Source of the DNA: Aggregicoccus sp. 17bor-14 | GTDB lineage: Bacteria > Myxococcota > Myxococcia > Myxococcales > Myxococcaceae | Assembly (NCBI RefSeq): GCF_009659535.1 | Contig: NZ_VJZZ01000002.1 | Location: 434,001-498,000 of the forward strand | DNA: 64,000 nt | Reading direction: 5' to 3' | Part shown: positions 7,366-15,716 of the stretch, in pieces | Position numbering within the stretch: position 1 is the first letter of the stretch | How the letters are laid out: each line of letters opens with the position of its first letter | The notes under the pieces: generated by a model | Databases searched by the model: none | Told to the model about the DNA's origin: nothing | What the model saw: the letters and a program-made list of their open reading frames with translations, nothing else | Position numbers and translations under genes: made by a program

Positions 7366-7968
7366 ATGCGGATTCTGGTCATCGGCGCCACGGGCACCAT
7401 CGGGGCGGCCGTGGTGCGGGCGCTGCAGGGGCGGCACGAGGTACTCGAGGCGGCGCGCAGCAAGGCGAAGTACAGCGCGGACATCACGAAGAAGGACACG
7501 CTGGAGAAGCTCTTCGCCGAGGTGGGCCCGGTGGACGGCATCATCTCGGCCACGGGCTCGGCCGCCTTCAAGCCGCTCGACCAGCTGAAGGACGAGGACT
7601 TCCAGATGAGCCTCGGCAACAAGCTGATGGGGCAGGTGAACGTGGTGCGCCTGGGGCTCGCCCGGGTGCGGGACGGCGGCTTCATCACCCTCACCAGCGG
7701 CGTGCTCGCGCAGGAGCCGATGCAGGGTGCCTCGGCCATCAGCCTGGTGAACGCGGCGCTGGAGGGCTTCGTGCGCGGCGCGGCGCTCGAGGCTCCGCGC
7801 GGCGTGCGGGTGAACGTGGTCAGCCCGCCCTGGGTGAACGAGACCCTGCAGGCGCTGGGCATGAAGGGCGTGACGGGCATGCCCGCGGACGCCGTGGCGC
7901 GCGCCTACGTGGAGAGCGCGGAGGGCAAGCGCAAGGGCGAGGTGCTCGACGCGCGCAAGTTCGGCTGA
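7366..7968 (+). CDS. Atypical short-chain dehydrogenase (Lin1944-like)
   Basis: 200-residue compact Rossmann protein. The cofactor motif GATGTIG is at residues 7-13 and ISATGSA replaces the usual NNAG. In the catalytic region the protein reads GASAISLVNAALEGF, so the Tyr and Lys of the YxxxK pair are absent. This is the pattern of the Lin1944-like SDR subgroup, which keeps NADP binding but lacks the standard triad. The protein may work through another residue or act as a cofactor-sensing protein. Start ATG 7366 follows GACGAGGAGGC by about 8 bases. It runs toward the CDF gene, with only 12 bp between the stop codons. Confidence 0.82.
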   Translation: MRILVIGATGTIGAAVVRALQGRHEVLEAARSKAKYSADITKKDTLEKLFAEVGPVDGIISATGSAAFKPLDQLKDEDFQMSLGNKLMGQVNVVRLGLARVRDGGFITLTSGVLAQEPMQGASAISLVNAALEGFVRGAALEAPRGVRVNVVSPPWVNETLQALGMKGVTGMPADAVARAYVESAEGKRKGEVLDARKFG

Positions 7969-7980
7969 GCCCGCGTGTCC

Positions 7981-8895
7981 CTACGCCGTCCCCGATGGCG
8001 TGTGGACCTCGATGAAGATGCGGGTGAAGCGCGGGTCCACCTCCTGGATACCGCGCTCCATCCGGCCCACCGCCTCGGCGAGCTCGCCGACGGAGCGCTC
8101 GGGCTGGAACTGCACCTCGAGGTTGAGCAGCACCTCCTCGGGGCCGAAGTGCATGCTCAGCGGGGGCGCCACGCCGACGACGCCGGGCTCCGAGCGCACC
8201 ACCTGGTCGATGCGCTCGAGCACCAGGGGGTCCGCGCGCACGCCCACCAGCAGGCTGCGCGTCACCCCCGCGAGCACCACCGCCACCCCGGCGAGCAGCA
8301 GCCCGATGACGACCGAGGCCGCGCCGTCGATGTACGGGTTGTTCAGCGCGTGGCTGAGGCTCACGCCCACCGCCGCGACGACGATGCCCGCGAGCGCGGC
8401 GCTGTCCTCGCAGAAGACGGCCGTGAGCTGCGGGTCTCGGCACTTGCGCAGGGTGAGCCAGAAGGAGCGCCCGTTCTGGCGCGCGCGCAGGTTGCGCAGC
8501 GCGACGCGCCACGAGAGGGCCTCGGCGACGAAGGACACCGCGAGCACCGCGTAGCTCCAGCCCGCGGGCTGCAGGGGCTCGGGGTGCAGCAGGTGGTGGA
8601 TGCCCTCGTAGAGGCTCATGCCGCCGCCGACGGAGAACACGGCGATGGCCACGATGAAGGTCCAGAAGTAGAGCTCGAGGCCGTGGCCGAAGGGATGGTC
8701 CACGTCCGGAGGGCGCTTCGCGCGCGCGGCGCCGAGCAGCAGCAGCAGCTCGTTGCCGGTGTCCACGGTGGAGTGGATGGCCTCGGAGAGCATCGCCGAG
8801 CTGCCGGAGAGGAAGGCCGCGAGGTACTTCGCCGCGGCAATGGCGAGGTTGGCGCCGAGCGCGACGATGACGGTCTTCCGGGACTCTGCGGCCAT
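7981..8895 (-). CDS. Cation diffusion facilitator (Zn/Co/Fe-type efflux)
   Basis: 304-residue inner-membrane CDF transporter that exchanges divalent metal for protons. Helix 2 has HSTVD (His41-Asp45) and helix 5 EDSAALAG, both expected metal-site positions. The loop DVDHPFGHGLELYFW (residues 64-78) is typical of the SLC30A9/ZnT9-like branch. A cytoplasmic C-terminal domain follows (VGVRADPLVLERIDQVVRSEPGVVG ... LNLEVQFQPE). The start is ATG 8893-8895 preceded by GAGAGGGG; a longer reading frame to 9015 runs through a repeat element and is rejected. The metal cannot be chosen from sequence alone. Confidence 0.88.
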   Translation of the reverse strand: MAAESRKTVIVALGANLAIAAAKYLAAFLSGSSAMLSEAIHSTVDTGNELLLLLGAARAKRPPDVDHPFGHGLELYFWTFIVAIAVFSVGGGMSLYEGIHHLLHPEPLQPAGWSYAVLAVSFVAEALSWRVALRNLRARQNGRSFWLTLRKCRDPQLTAVFCEDSAALAGIVVAAVGVSLSHALNNPYIDGAASVVIGLLLAGVAVVLAGVTRSLLVGVRADPLVLERIDQVVRSEPGVVGVAPPLSMHFGPEEVLLNLEVQFQPERSVGELAEAVGRMERGIQEVDPRFTRIFIEVHTPSGTA

Positions 8896-8957
8896 GCCCC
8901 TCTCAAGCTGCACCCGGCCCCGCCGGTCCGCACCGCCGAAGCAACGGAGCAGCCGAG

Positions 8958-9011
8958 TCCTCCCTCTCCCTCTGGGAGAGGGCTGGGGTGAGGGTGCCGG
9001 GCGAAGCAGCG
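8958..9011 (-). repeat. Dispersed palindromic repeat, copy 2
   Basis: Complement-strand copy with hairpin CCCTCTCCC-TCT-GGGAGAGGG, then CTGGGGTGAGGGTGC and GGCGAAGCAGCG. It lies between the CDF start and the end of the upstream PhyH gene, so the hairpin could close the PhyH transcript. Confidence 0.75.
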
Positions 9012-9044
9012 TCACCGGCGCCTCTCCCCCGGGAGCGAGTCAGC

Positions 9045-9803
9045 TCAGTCCCGCTCGGCCGACCGCGTCCCCGGCTTCGGCAAATTGTCCAACCGCCGGT
9101 ACGTGGCGACGACCGAGTACTTCGTCTCCGCGGTGTGGTTGCGGCTCGCCGCGTGGAAGAGCCGCGCGTGGAAGAGCAGCACGTCCCCCGGCTCGAGCCG
9201 CACGTCGGTGCTGCGCGCAATGAGCGCTGCATTCTCCGGCACTTCGGGCCGCAGGAACTGCGCCGCGTCGTAGTGCTCGGGCGGCAGCGTGAGCGTGTGC
9301 GTGCCGGGCAGCACCTTGAGCCCGCCGTTCTCGGGGTACTCGCGGCCGAGCGCGAGCCACGAAGTGACGAGCTCGTGCGAGGTGAAGGCCCAGTAGCGCA
9401 CGTCGCGGTGCCAGCCGGTGTCGGAGCTGAAGCGCGGCTGCTTCGTCATCACGCAGTTGTGGTGGGCGCGCGCCTGCTTCACCGCGCCGCCGAGCAGCTG
9501 GCTCACGGCGCCCAGCACGCGCGCGTCCTGCAGCCACGCGGCGAAGAGAGGCCCGCGCGCGTGGGCCTGCAGGAGGCGGCGCACGGTGCGGCCTCCTTCC
9601 GCGTCGCGGCTCGCGGGCGCGCCGGGGTAGGCGACGTCCGCCTCGTACTCCGCGGGCTCGGGCGAATGGCGCACGTGCGCCTGGGCCTCCTCGCGCAGCT
9701 GCGCGCAGGTGGCGGCGTCCACCATGCGCGGCAGCACGAGGTAGCCCTCCTCGGCGAAGCGGCGGCACTGCTCGGGGCTCAGGGGGAAGGAGAGGGCGCT
9801 CAC
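9045..9803 (-). CDS. Phytanoyl-CoA dioxygenase (PhyH) family protein
   Basis: 252-residue cytoplasmic Fe(II)/2-oxoglutarate-dependent oxygenase of the PhyH family. The double-stranded beta-helix iron motif is visible as His132-x-Asp134 (GWHRDVRYW), with the distal His at 212 or 217 (LLFHARLFHAAS) and an Arg nearby for 2-oxoglutarate. ENGGLKVLPGTH (158-169) is the usual segment between them. The start MSALSF gives the family's normal length and N terminus (LSPEQCRRFAEEGYLVLPRMV). Substrates of such bacterial enzymes range from phytanoyl-CoA to ectoine and secondary metabolites, so none is assigned. No biosynthetic partner genes are adjacent. Confidence 0.85.
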   Translation of the reverse strand: MSALSFPLSPEQCRRFAEEGYLVLPRMVDAATCAQLREEAQAHVRHSPEPAEYEADVAYPGAPASRDAEGGRTVRRLLQAHARGPLFAAWLQDARVLGAVSQLLGGAVKQARAHHNCVMTKQPRFSSDTGWHRDVRYWAFTSHELVTSWLALGREYPENGGLKVLPGTHTLTLPPEHYDAAQFLRPEVPENAALIARSTDVRLEPGDVLLFHARLFHAASRNHTAETKYSVVATYRRLDNLPKPGTRSAERD

Positions 9804-9846
9804 GGGGGCACGACTAACGCGCCGCGCGCCGCACTGCCAGCGCTCG

Positions 9847-10257
9847 TCAGCGCCCGAAGGGCCAGCGGCGCTTCAGGACGTAGTCCGAGACGCCGGGCCC
9901 GGGTGCACCCCTGGGCAGCTTGCAGTGCATGCACCCCCTCGCGAAGTGATCCCCACTCAGCCCGCGGAGAAAGAAGCTCCGGCTGCAGCGCGGGCAGGGG
10001 AACGTGGAATGTCGGAAGGCCGCGATGCCCGCCCCGATGACCCAGACCATCGCGAGCCCGAAGAACAGGCCCCCGTTCCACCGCTGCAGGCGCGATGCAC
10101 TGAGCGGCCCGTTCAACACAGCCATCACGACGAAGATGCACAGCGGCCCTCCCGCCCAGCAGAGGAGCAGCTGAAGCTCGCGGCGCCGCAGCGTCCGCCA
10201 TGCTTGCGCGTACCGTGCCTGCTCTGCGGGGTCCGTCGGCATTGCCTGTGCGTCCAT
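9847..10257 (-). CDS. Membrane protein with zinc-ribbon tail
   Basis: 136 residues, family not recognised. A charged N terminus precedes two hydrophobic helices (LLLCWAGGPLCIFVVMAVL near 31-49 and GLFFGLAMVWVIGAGIAAF near 64-82). Then comes CPRC (HSTFPCPRCSRSFF) and, 19 residues later, CMHC. Two CxxC pairs in a short tail indicate a zinc-ribbon-like or rubredoxin-knuckle fold on one side of the membrane. It is the upstream gene of a leftward pair with PhyH (gap 43 bp) and is divergent from the clostripain gene. Confidence 0.7.
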   Translation of the reverse strand: MDAQAMPTDPAEQARYAQAWRTLRRRELQLLLCWAGGPLCIFVVMAVLNGPLSASRLQRWNGGLFFGLAMVWVIGAGIAAFRHSTFPCPRCSRSFFLRGLSGDHFARGCMHCKLPRGAPGPGVSDYVLKRRWPFGR

Positions 10258-10302
10258 CCCTCACCCCGACCCTCTCCCAGGGGGCGAGGGGACGGCTGCG
10301 CC
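10257..10302 (+). repeat. Dispersed palindromic repeat, copy 3
   Basis: Forward copy (CCCTCACCCCGACCCTCTCCC then GGGGGCGAGGGGACGGCTGCGCC) located in the divergent spacer between the zinc-ribbon gene and the clostripain gene, touching the start codon of the former. Confidence 0.7.
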
Positions 10303-10330
10303 CGAGTGATTCCTTATCGTAGCCCTGCCC

Positions 10331-10346
10331 GCCGCTGAACAGCGGC
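10331..10346. promoter_or_regulatory. Inverted repeat in divergent promoter region
   Basis: Perfect 7-bp arms GCCGCTG / CAGCGGC separated by AA, about 100 bases before the clostripain start. This is a plausible dimer operator; no regulator can be named. Confidence 0.4.
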
Positions 10347-10443
10347 CCCTCCCCCGGCGCGCAGCTGCCCCCGAAGCCAATGCCCGCCCCCTCCGCGCCG
10401 CACTACCCGATGAGGAGGGGCGCGGCGGACAAGGGGGCGGGCG

Positions 10444-12366
10444 ATGGGGCGAGGGGTACGCGCGGCGGTGGGGCTCGCGCTGGTGTGTGGGTGGCTCGGC
10501 TGCAGCAGCTCGAGCGACTCGGGCGGCGGCTCGCCCCAGCCTGCGCCCGGCGGCGGCAGCACGCGGCAGCACCCGGCCAGCGGGCAGAGCTGGACGGTGC
10601 TCGTCTACATGGTCGCGGACAACAACCTCGAGGCGGACGCACTGCGCGACCTCACCGAGATGATGAGCGTGGGCTCCGGCCCGGGCTTCAACCTCGTCGT
10701 GCAGGTGGACCGCGCGAAGGGCTTCAGCAACGACGCCATCGGCGGCCTTCCCAACTGGACCACCACCAAGCGGCTGCGCGTGCAGACCGGGGCGCTGGAG
10801 GAGCTCGCGGACCTGGGCGAGACGGACATGGCGAGCGCCGCCTCGCTCTCGGACTTCATCTCCTACGGCGTGAAGACCTTCCCGGCGGACCGCGTGGCGC
10901 TGCTGATGTGGGACCACGGCGGGGCGTGGACCGCGTTCGGCGTGGACGAGGACGCGCCGGGAGCAGCCGGCGGCACGGACCGCATGGACCTCAACCGGGT
11001 GCGCGACGCCATCGCCGCGGGCCGCACCGCGAGCGGGCTGCAGCAGTTCGCGATGCTCGGCTTCGACGCCTGCCTCATGGCCACCTACGAGGTGGCGCGC
11101 TCGCTCAGCCCCCACGGCGAGTACCTGCTCGCCTCCGAGGAGCTCGAGCCCGGGCACGGCTGGAACTGGGCCGGGCTCGGCGTCGCGCGGCAGACGCCCT
11201 CGACCACGCCCGTCGCGCTCGGCCAGCAGCTCATCGACACCTACCTGCAGCAGGCCCAGGAGGCGAAGACGGATGCGACCATCACGCTCTCGCTCACGGA
11301 CCTCTACGCGCTGGACCCGCTCATCGAGGCGGTGAAGGGGCTCGCGAACGTGTACCCCGCGCAGGACGCGTTCCTCGCCAGCGAGCTCGGCCGGGGGCGC
11401 ACCGCGGCGCTGGAGTTCGGCGCCTCGCCCAATCCCGCGCAGTCCTTCCAGATGTTCGACCTGGGCAGCCTCGCCTCGAACATGGCCAACCAGGCCTCCC
11501 AGGCCGCGAGCCCGAGCAACGCCATCCAGTCCGCGCTGCGCCAGGCCGTGGTGGCGAAGACGGCCGGCGCGCAGACCTCGGCCGCGACCGGACTCTCCAT
11601 CTACTTCCCGGGCTCGAAGCAGCTCTACGACCCCGCCTACGACTCCCTCGCCGAGGCCGCCGACTGGCGCGCCTTCCTGCAGCGCTACCTGCAGGGCACG
11701 GGTGCCCAGCCCGTCTTCACCAGCGATCAGGCCAACGCCCAGCTGAGCGGCAGCGACGCCACCTTCACCGGGCAGCTCGCCTCGGGCACTGGCGCGCTCG
11801 TCACCGAGGCCACGCTCTTCACCGGCTTCGCCCAGGACGACGGCTCCCTGGTGGTGGTGGGCGACCGTCCCGCCGAGGTCTCCGTCGACCAGGTGCAGGG
11901 AGGCTGGGACCTCTCCGTGCTGCAGCTGCAGCAGGGGAGGAAGAGCGGCGTCGGCTACCTGAGCCTCTCGCAGGGAGAGGGGAACACCGTTCTCGCCACC
12001 ATCCCCTTCGCCTACTTCCGCAACGCCAGCGCCCAGGCCCAGCAGGCCCTGCGCGTGCTGGTCATCGACGCGAGCGGCAACGTGACCCAGGACACCTACT
12101 ACCTCGAGGTGGATGGCGCGCTCGGCGGGCTCTCGCCCGCAGCGGGCTCGGTGCTGATGCCGCTCGTCGCCATCTATGACCCGACCACCGACCAGACCCG
12201 CTTCGACGTGCTCGCCACCCGGGGCGCCGCGGACTTCGATGCCACCCAGCCCATCGACCTGCGACTGGTGTCGCTCGCGAGCGGCACGACCGCCTTCGGC
12301 GTCCTGCAGGTGCAGGACTACCTCGGCCAGACGAGCAACGCCTCCGGCGTGGTGAGTGCCCCATGA
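10444..12366 (+). CDS. Clostripain-family (C11) cysteine peptidase lipoprotein
   Basis: 640-residue surface or periplasmic lipoprotein with lipobox GWLGC (Cys near 19) and a Ser/Gly-rich linker. The C11 peptidase domain follows: WTVLVYMVADNNLEADA at its first strand, catalytic His158 in WDHGGAW and catalytic Cys210 in GFDACLMATYEVA. These spacings match clostripain and PmC11. GLSIYFPGS closes the peptidase fold, and the last 200 residues form one or more beta-rich domains. C11 enzymes cleave after Arg or Lys and are often calcium-dependent and self-activating. The start ATG follows AAGGGGGCGGGCG. Its stop overlaps the next gene's start (ATGA at 12363), so expression of the two is coupled. Confidence 0.87.
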   Translation: MGRGVRAAVGLALVCGWLGCSSSSDSGGGSPQPAPGGGSTRQHPASGQSWTVLVYMVADNNLEADALRDLTEMMSVGSGPGFNLVVQVDRAKGFSNDAIGGLPNWTTTKRLRVQTGALEELADLGETDMASAASLSDFISYGVKTFPADRVALLMWDHGGAWTAFGVDEDAPGAAGGTDRMDLNRVRDAIAAGRTASGLQQFAMLGFDACLMATYEVARSLSPHGEYLLASEELEPGHGWNWAGLGVARQTPSTTPVALGQQLIDTYLQQAQEAKTDATITLSLTDLYALDPLIEAVKGLANVYPAQDAFLASELGRGRTAALEFGASPNPAQSFQMFDLGSLASNMANQASQAASPSNAIQSALRQAVVAKTAGAQTSAATGLSIYFPGSKQLYDPAYDSLAEAADWRAFLQRYLQGTGAQPVFTSDQANAQLSGSDATFTGQLASGTGALVTEATLFTGFAQDDGSLVVVGDRPAEVSVDQVQGGWDLSVLQLQQGRKSGVGYLSLSQGEGNTVLATIPFAYFRNASAQAQQALRVLVIDASGNVTQDTYYLEVDGALGGLSPAAGSVLMPLVAIYDPTTDQTRFDVLATRGAADFDATQPIDLRLVSLASGTTAFGVLQVQDYLGQTSNASGVVSAP

Positions 12367-13160
12367 GAAGAGACCTGCTGCTCGTCACGGTGCTGCTCGC
12401 GGCCTGCGCCCGCGGGCGTCAGGAGTCCCCCGCTGCGGCGCAGACGCCGCCGCCCGCCGCGGCACAGAGCGCCTCGGATGCGCCGGGGACTTCGGCGAGG
12501 GAAGGGGAGGGCGTTGCGCCCGCGGAGGCGCAGTCGACGGAGGCCTCGGGAGGCTCGGGCGCGGCGCGCGATGGCGCGGCGACAGGCGCGCCGGCGGAGG
12601 GCGACGACAGACAGGTGGGCGCCGAGGCCTCGCGCGCGATGGCCGATGGCGGTCAGGCGGGCGCTGCGGCCGCCTCTCGCAGCTCGCGTGCGATGGCCGA
12701 TGGTGGGGCGGGCTCCGTGCACGGGCCCTCGTTGCCCACGGGGCTGGGCGCCGTGCTCGTGCCTCCCTCGACGCCCGGGCAGTCGCGCGTGCGCATCGAG
12801 GGGTGCCTCGCCGCTCCGGAAGGCTCCGCGGATGCGGGGACGCAGTTCCCCGTGCCGCCCACGACGCGCTCCACTGCCAGTGCGGAGCCGCCCGTGAGCC
12901 TGCGCACCTTGAGCACCGGCGTGCTCGTGGAGCACCGGCTCGATCACGGCTGCTGCCTGAAAGGGCAGGTGACCTCGAAGCTCTCGGGCCACGTCCTCAC
13001 GCTGACGGAGGCGCTCTCCGGGGCCTCGTGCCGCTGCATGTGCCGCTCCACCGTGCGCGCCGCAGTGGGGCTGAAGCCCGGCGCGTACACCCTGCGCGTC
13101 GTCACGGATGACCACGGCGAGCGGCGCACGGCGTACGAGGGGAAGGTGACGGTGAAGTAG
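12363..13160 (+). CDS. Cys-rich lipoprotein coupled to clostripain
   Basis: 265 residues, no recognised family. A lipoprotein signal with lipobox LLAAC (Cys15) is followed by a long low-complexity Ala/Gly/Glu/Ser linker (about residues 20-135). The compact C-terminal domain holds a cysteine cluster: HGCCLKGQV, then SGASCRCMCRSTVRAAVG, ending in the strand-rich GAYTLRVVTDDHGERRTAYEGKVTVK. The C-x-C-x-x-C spacing suggests disulfides or a metal site outside the cytoplasm. Its ATG overlaps the clostripain stop by 4 bases, so it may be that protease's partner, inhibitor or substrate; this is inference from coupling only. A palindromic repeat follows the stop. Confidence 0.72.
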   Translation: MRRDLLLVTVLLAACARGRQESPAAAQTPPPAAAQSASDAPGTSAREGEGVAPAEAQSTEASGGSGAARDGAATGAPAEGDDRQVGAEASRAMADGGQAGAAAASRSSRAMADGGAGSVHGPSLPTGLGAVLVPPSTPGQSRVRIEGCLAAPEGSADAGTQFPVPPTTRSTASAEPPVSLRTLSTGVLVEHRLDHGCCLKGQVTSKLSGHVLTLTEALSGASCRCMCRSTVRAAVGLKPGAYTLRVVTDDHGERRTAYEGKVTVK

Positions 13161-13165
13161 ACGTT

Positions 13166-13213
13166 CATCCCTCACCCCGTCCCTCTCCCAGAGGGAGAGG
13201 GGACAGCTTCGCC
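13166..13213 (+). repeat. Dispersed palindromic repeat, copy 4
   Basis: Forward copy (CATCCCTCACCCCGTCCCTCTCCC, then GAGGGAGAGGGGACAGCTTCGCC). It fills the gap between two convergent genes, the lipoprotein and GST, the usual place for a bidirectional transcription end. Confidence 0.78.
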
Positions 13214-13914
13214 TACTTCTTCAGCGTGTCCGCGGACTGGCCGAAGAGGATCTTCTTCGCCTCGGGCGTCATCAGGCCTCCGGGCTGGCCGAAGCCCTCG
13301 CCCTTCGCGTAGGCGCGCTTCGTGGCGGGGCGCTCGCGGATGGCCTCGAACCAGCGCTTCACGTGGGGAAAGCGCTCGAGCGACTGCTGCTGCGCCTCGT
13401 GCGGCACCACCCACGGGTAGGCGGCCATGTCCGCGATGGAGTACTCGCCGGCGATGAAGTCGCGGCCCTCGAGCCGGCGGTCCAGCACCGCGTAGAGCCG
13501 GGACGTCTCCTTCACGTAGCGCTCGATGGCGTAGGGGATCTTCTCCGGCGCGTAGCGGTTGAAGTGGTGGTTCTGCCCCAACATCGGCCCGAACCCCGCC
13601 ACCTGCCAGAACAGCCACTCGAGGGTCTGCATCCGGGCGCGCGGCTCGCGCGGCAGGAAGCGCCCCGTCTTCTCCGCGAGGTAGAGCAGGATGGCGCCGG
13701 ACTCGAACACGCTGAGCGGCCCGCCGCCGCCCGCGGGCTCCGGGTCCACGAGCGCCGGCATCTTGTTGTTCGGCGAGATGCGCAGGAACTCCGGCGCGAA
13801 CTGCGCCCCCGCGCCGATGTCCACGGGCACGAGCCGGTAGGGCAGCCCTGCCTCCTCGAGGAACATCGTGACCTTGTGACCGTTCGGCGTGGGCCAGTAG
13901 TAGACGTCCAGCAT
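13213..13914 (-). CDS. YfcG-like glutathione S-transferase
   Basis: 233-residue cytoplasmic GST of the nu class. The N terminus, TPNGHKVTMFLEEAGLPY (residues 9-26), and the stretches EFLRISPNNKMPALVD and SVFESGAILLYLAEKTGRFLP match E. coli YfcG and YghU, which use a Thr-Pro-Asn motif rather than a catalytic Tyr/Cys and show disulfide reductase activity with two bound glutathiones. WLFWQVAGFGPMLGQNHHFNRYAPE in the helical domain is also diagnostic. Start ATG 13914 follows GGAGGCTCACGC. Myxobacteria make few classic GSH enzymes, so the thiol used in vivo is uncertain. Confidence 0.9.
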   Translation of the reverse strand: MLDVYYWPTPNGHKVTMFLEEAGLPYRLVPVDIGAGAQFAPEFLRISPNNKMPALVDPEPAGGGGPLSVFESGAILLYLAEKTGRFLPREPRARMQTLEWLFWQVAGFGPMLGQNHHFNRYAPEKIPYAIERYVKETSRLYAVLDRRLEGRDFIAGEYSIADMAAYPWVVPHEAQQQSLERFPHVKRWFEAIRERPATKRAYAKGEGFGQPGGLMTPEAKKILFGQSADTLKK

Positions 13915-13962
13915 GCGTGAGCCTCCTTGGCCGCAGTGACTAACCGCGCCCTCCCGGCCGCG

Positions 13963-15684
13963 CTACTGGCGCAGCTCGGGGAAGTCGTCGTCGCGGTACT
14001 CGCCCTCGGGGCGCGCGTCGGGGTTCTTGTAGAGCTCTGCCTCGCGGCCGCGCAGGTCCACGCGGCGGATCTTCCCGCTGATGGTCTTGGGCAGCTCGGC
14101 GAACTCGAGGCGGCGGATGCGCTTGTAGGGCGCGAGCTGCTCGCGCGCGTAGCGCAGGATGGACTTGGCCGTCTCGGCGTTGGGCGCGTGGCCCGGAGCG
14201 AGCACCACGTAGGCCTTGGGGACGCTGAGGCGCAGCGGGTCGGGGGAGGGGACCACGGCGGCCTCGGCCACCGCGTCGTGCTCGATGAGCACGCTCTCCA
14301 GCTCGAAGGGGCTGATGCGGTAGTCGCTCGCCTTGAACACGTCGTCTGCGCGGCCCACGTAGGTGATGTAGCCCTCCGCATCGCGGCTCGCGACGTCTCC
14401 GGTGCGGTAGAAGCCGCCGCGCGTCACCTCCGCGGTGCGCTCCGCGTCGTCGCGGTAGCCGCGCATCAGGGCCACCGGGCGCTTCGAGAGGTCGATGGAG
14501 ATCTCCCCCTCCTCGCCCACCTTGTCGGTGAGCGGGTCCACCAGCGCGATGGCGTAGCCGGGCAGGGGCCGGCCCATGCTGCCCGCCTTGAGCTTCTGGC
14601 CGGGCGGGTTGCCGATCTGCGCGGTGGTCTCCGTCTGCCCGTAGCCGTCGCGCAGCGTGAGGCCCCAGGCCTTCTGCACCTGCTCGATGACCTCGGGGTT
14701 GAGCGGCTCGCCGGCGCCCACCACCTCGCGCAAGGCTCCGCGGCGCCCCTCGAGCTTCGCCTGGATGAGCATGCGCCACACGGTGGGCGGCGCGCAGAAG
14801 GTGGTGACGCCGCAGCGCTCCATCTGCGCGAGCAGCTTCGGCGCATCGAAGCGCGCGTAGTTGTAGATGAGCACCGTGGCCTCGGCGTTCCAGGGCGCGT
14901 ACACGTTGCTCCACGCGTGCTTCGCCCAGCCGGGGGACGAGATGTTCAGGTGCACGTCCCCGGGCCTGAGCCCGATCCAGTACATGGTGGAGAGGTGGCC
15001 CACCGGGTAGCTCAGGTGCGTGTGCTCCACGAGCTTGGGCTTCGCCGTGGTGCCCGAGGTGAAGTAGAGCAGGAGCGGGTCGTCCCCGCGGGTGATGGTC
15101 TCCAGCTGCAGCTGGGTGGAGGCCTGCAGGCTGTCCGCGTAGCTCACCCAGCCGGGCACGGGCGCACCCACCGCGATGCGCTGGTAGCCTCCGGGCACGG
15201 CGTCGAACTTGGAGGCGTCCGCCGAGCGCACGATGACGTGGCGCACGCCACCGCGCTCCACGCGGTCCTGCAGATCCGAGGGACCGAGCAGCGGCGTCGC
15301 GGGAATGACCACCGCGCCCAGCTTCATCGCGGCGAGCAGGCACTCCCACAGCTCCACCTGGTTGCCCAGCATCAGCACCACGCGGTCGCCGCGCAGCACG
15401 CGCCGGTTGTGCAGCCAGTTGGCCACCTGGTTCGAGCGCGCGCTGAGCTCGGCGAAGCTCAGCTTCTGCTCGCTGCCGTCCTCCTCCACGATCCACAGCG
15501 CGGTGCGGCTGTTGCCGTGGGCGATGACGTCGAACCAGTCCAGGGCCCAGTTGAAGTCGGTGAGCGGGGGCCACTGGAAGCGCCGGTACGCCTCCGCGTA
15601 GTCCTCGCGCAGGCTCAACAGGAGGTCGCGCGCGTCACGAAAGGTCCGGGTCGCACTGCGCCGCTGGGAAGCTCCGTCGCTCAT
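13963..15684 (-). CDS. Acyl-CoA synthetase (AMP-binding)
   Basis: 573-residue ANL-superfamily ligase that activates a carboxylic acid to acyl-AMP and then to acyl-CoA. The P-loop-like core motif A3 is LLLYFTSGTTAKPKLVEHTH (about 205-224); YGQTETT (A5), YRTGDVASRDAEGYITYVGRADD (A7/A8) and the C-terminal catalytic Lys in LPKTISGKIRR are all present. The ~35-residue ACAS-like lead-in (YAEAYRRFQWPPLTDFNWALDWFD) and ISSPGWAKHAW place it with medium-chain or acetyl-CoA-synthetase-like enzymes (AcsM/AAE type). It begins at ATG 15684, 33 bp downstream of the MA-peptidase gene on the same strand. The exact acid is not assignable. Confidence 0.9.
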   Translation of the reverse strand: MSDGASQRRSATRTFRDARDLLLSLREDYAEAYRRFQWPPLTDFNWALDWFDVIAHGNSRTALWIVEEDGSEQKLSFAELSARSNQVANWLHNRRVLRGDRVVLMLGNQVELWECLLAAMKLGAVVIPATPLLGPSDLQDRVERGGVRHVIVRSADASKFDAVPGGYQRIAVGAPVPGWVSYADSLQASTQLQLETITRGDDPLLLYFTSGTTAKPKLVEHTHLSYPVGHLSTMYWIGLRPGDVHLNISSPGWAKHAWSNVYAPWNAEATVLIYNYARFDAPKLLAQMERCGVTTFCAPPTVWRMLIQAKLEGRRGALREVVGAGEPLNPEVIEQVQKAWGLTLRDGYGQTETTAQIGNPPGQKLKAGSMGRPLPGYAIALVDPLTDKVGEEGEISIDLSKRPVALMRGYRDDAERTAEVTRGGFYRTGDVASRDAEGYITYVGRADDVFKASDYRISPFELESVLIEHDAVAEAAVVPSPDPLRLSVPKAYVVLAPGHAPNAETAKSILRYAREQLAPYKRIRRLEFAELPKTISGKIRRVDLRGREAELYKNPDARPEGEYRDDDFPELRQ

Positions 15685-15716
15685 CGCTCTGTCCCCCTGC
15701 TGCTGTGGTCCTGCGT

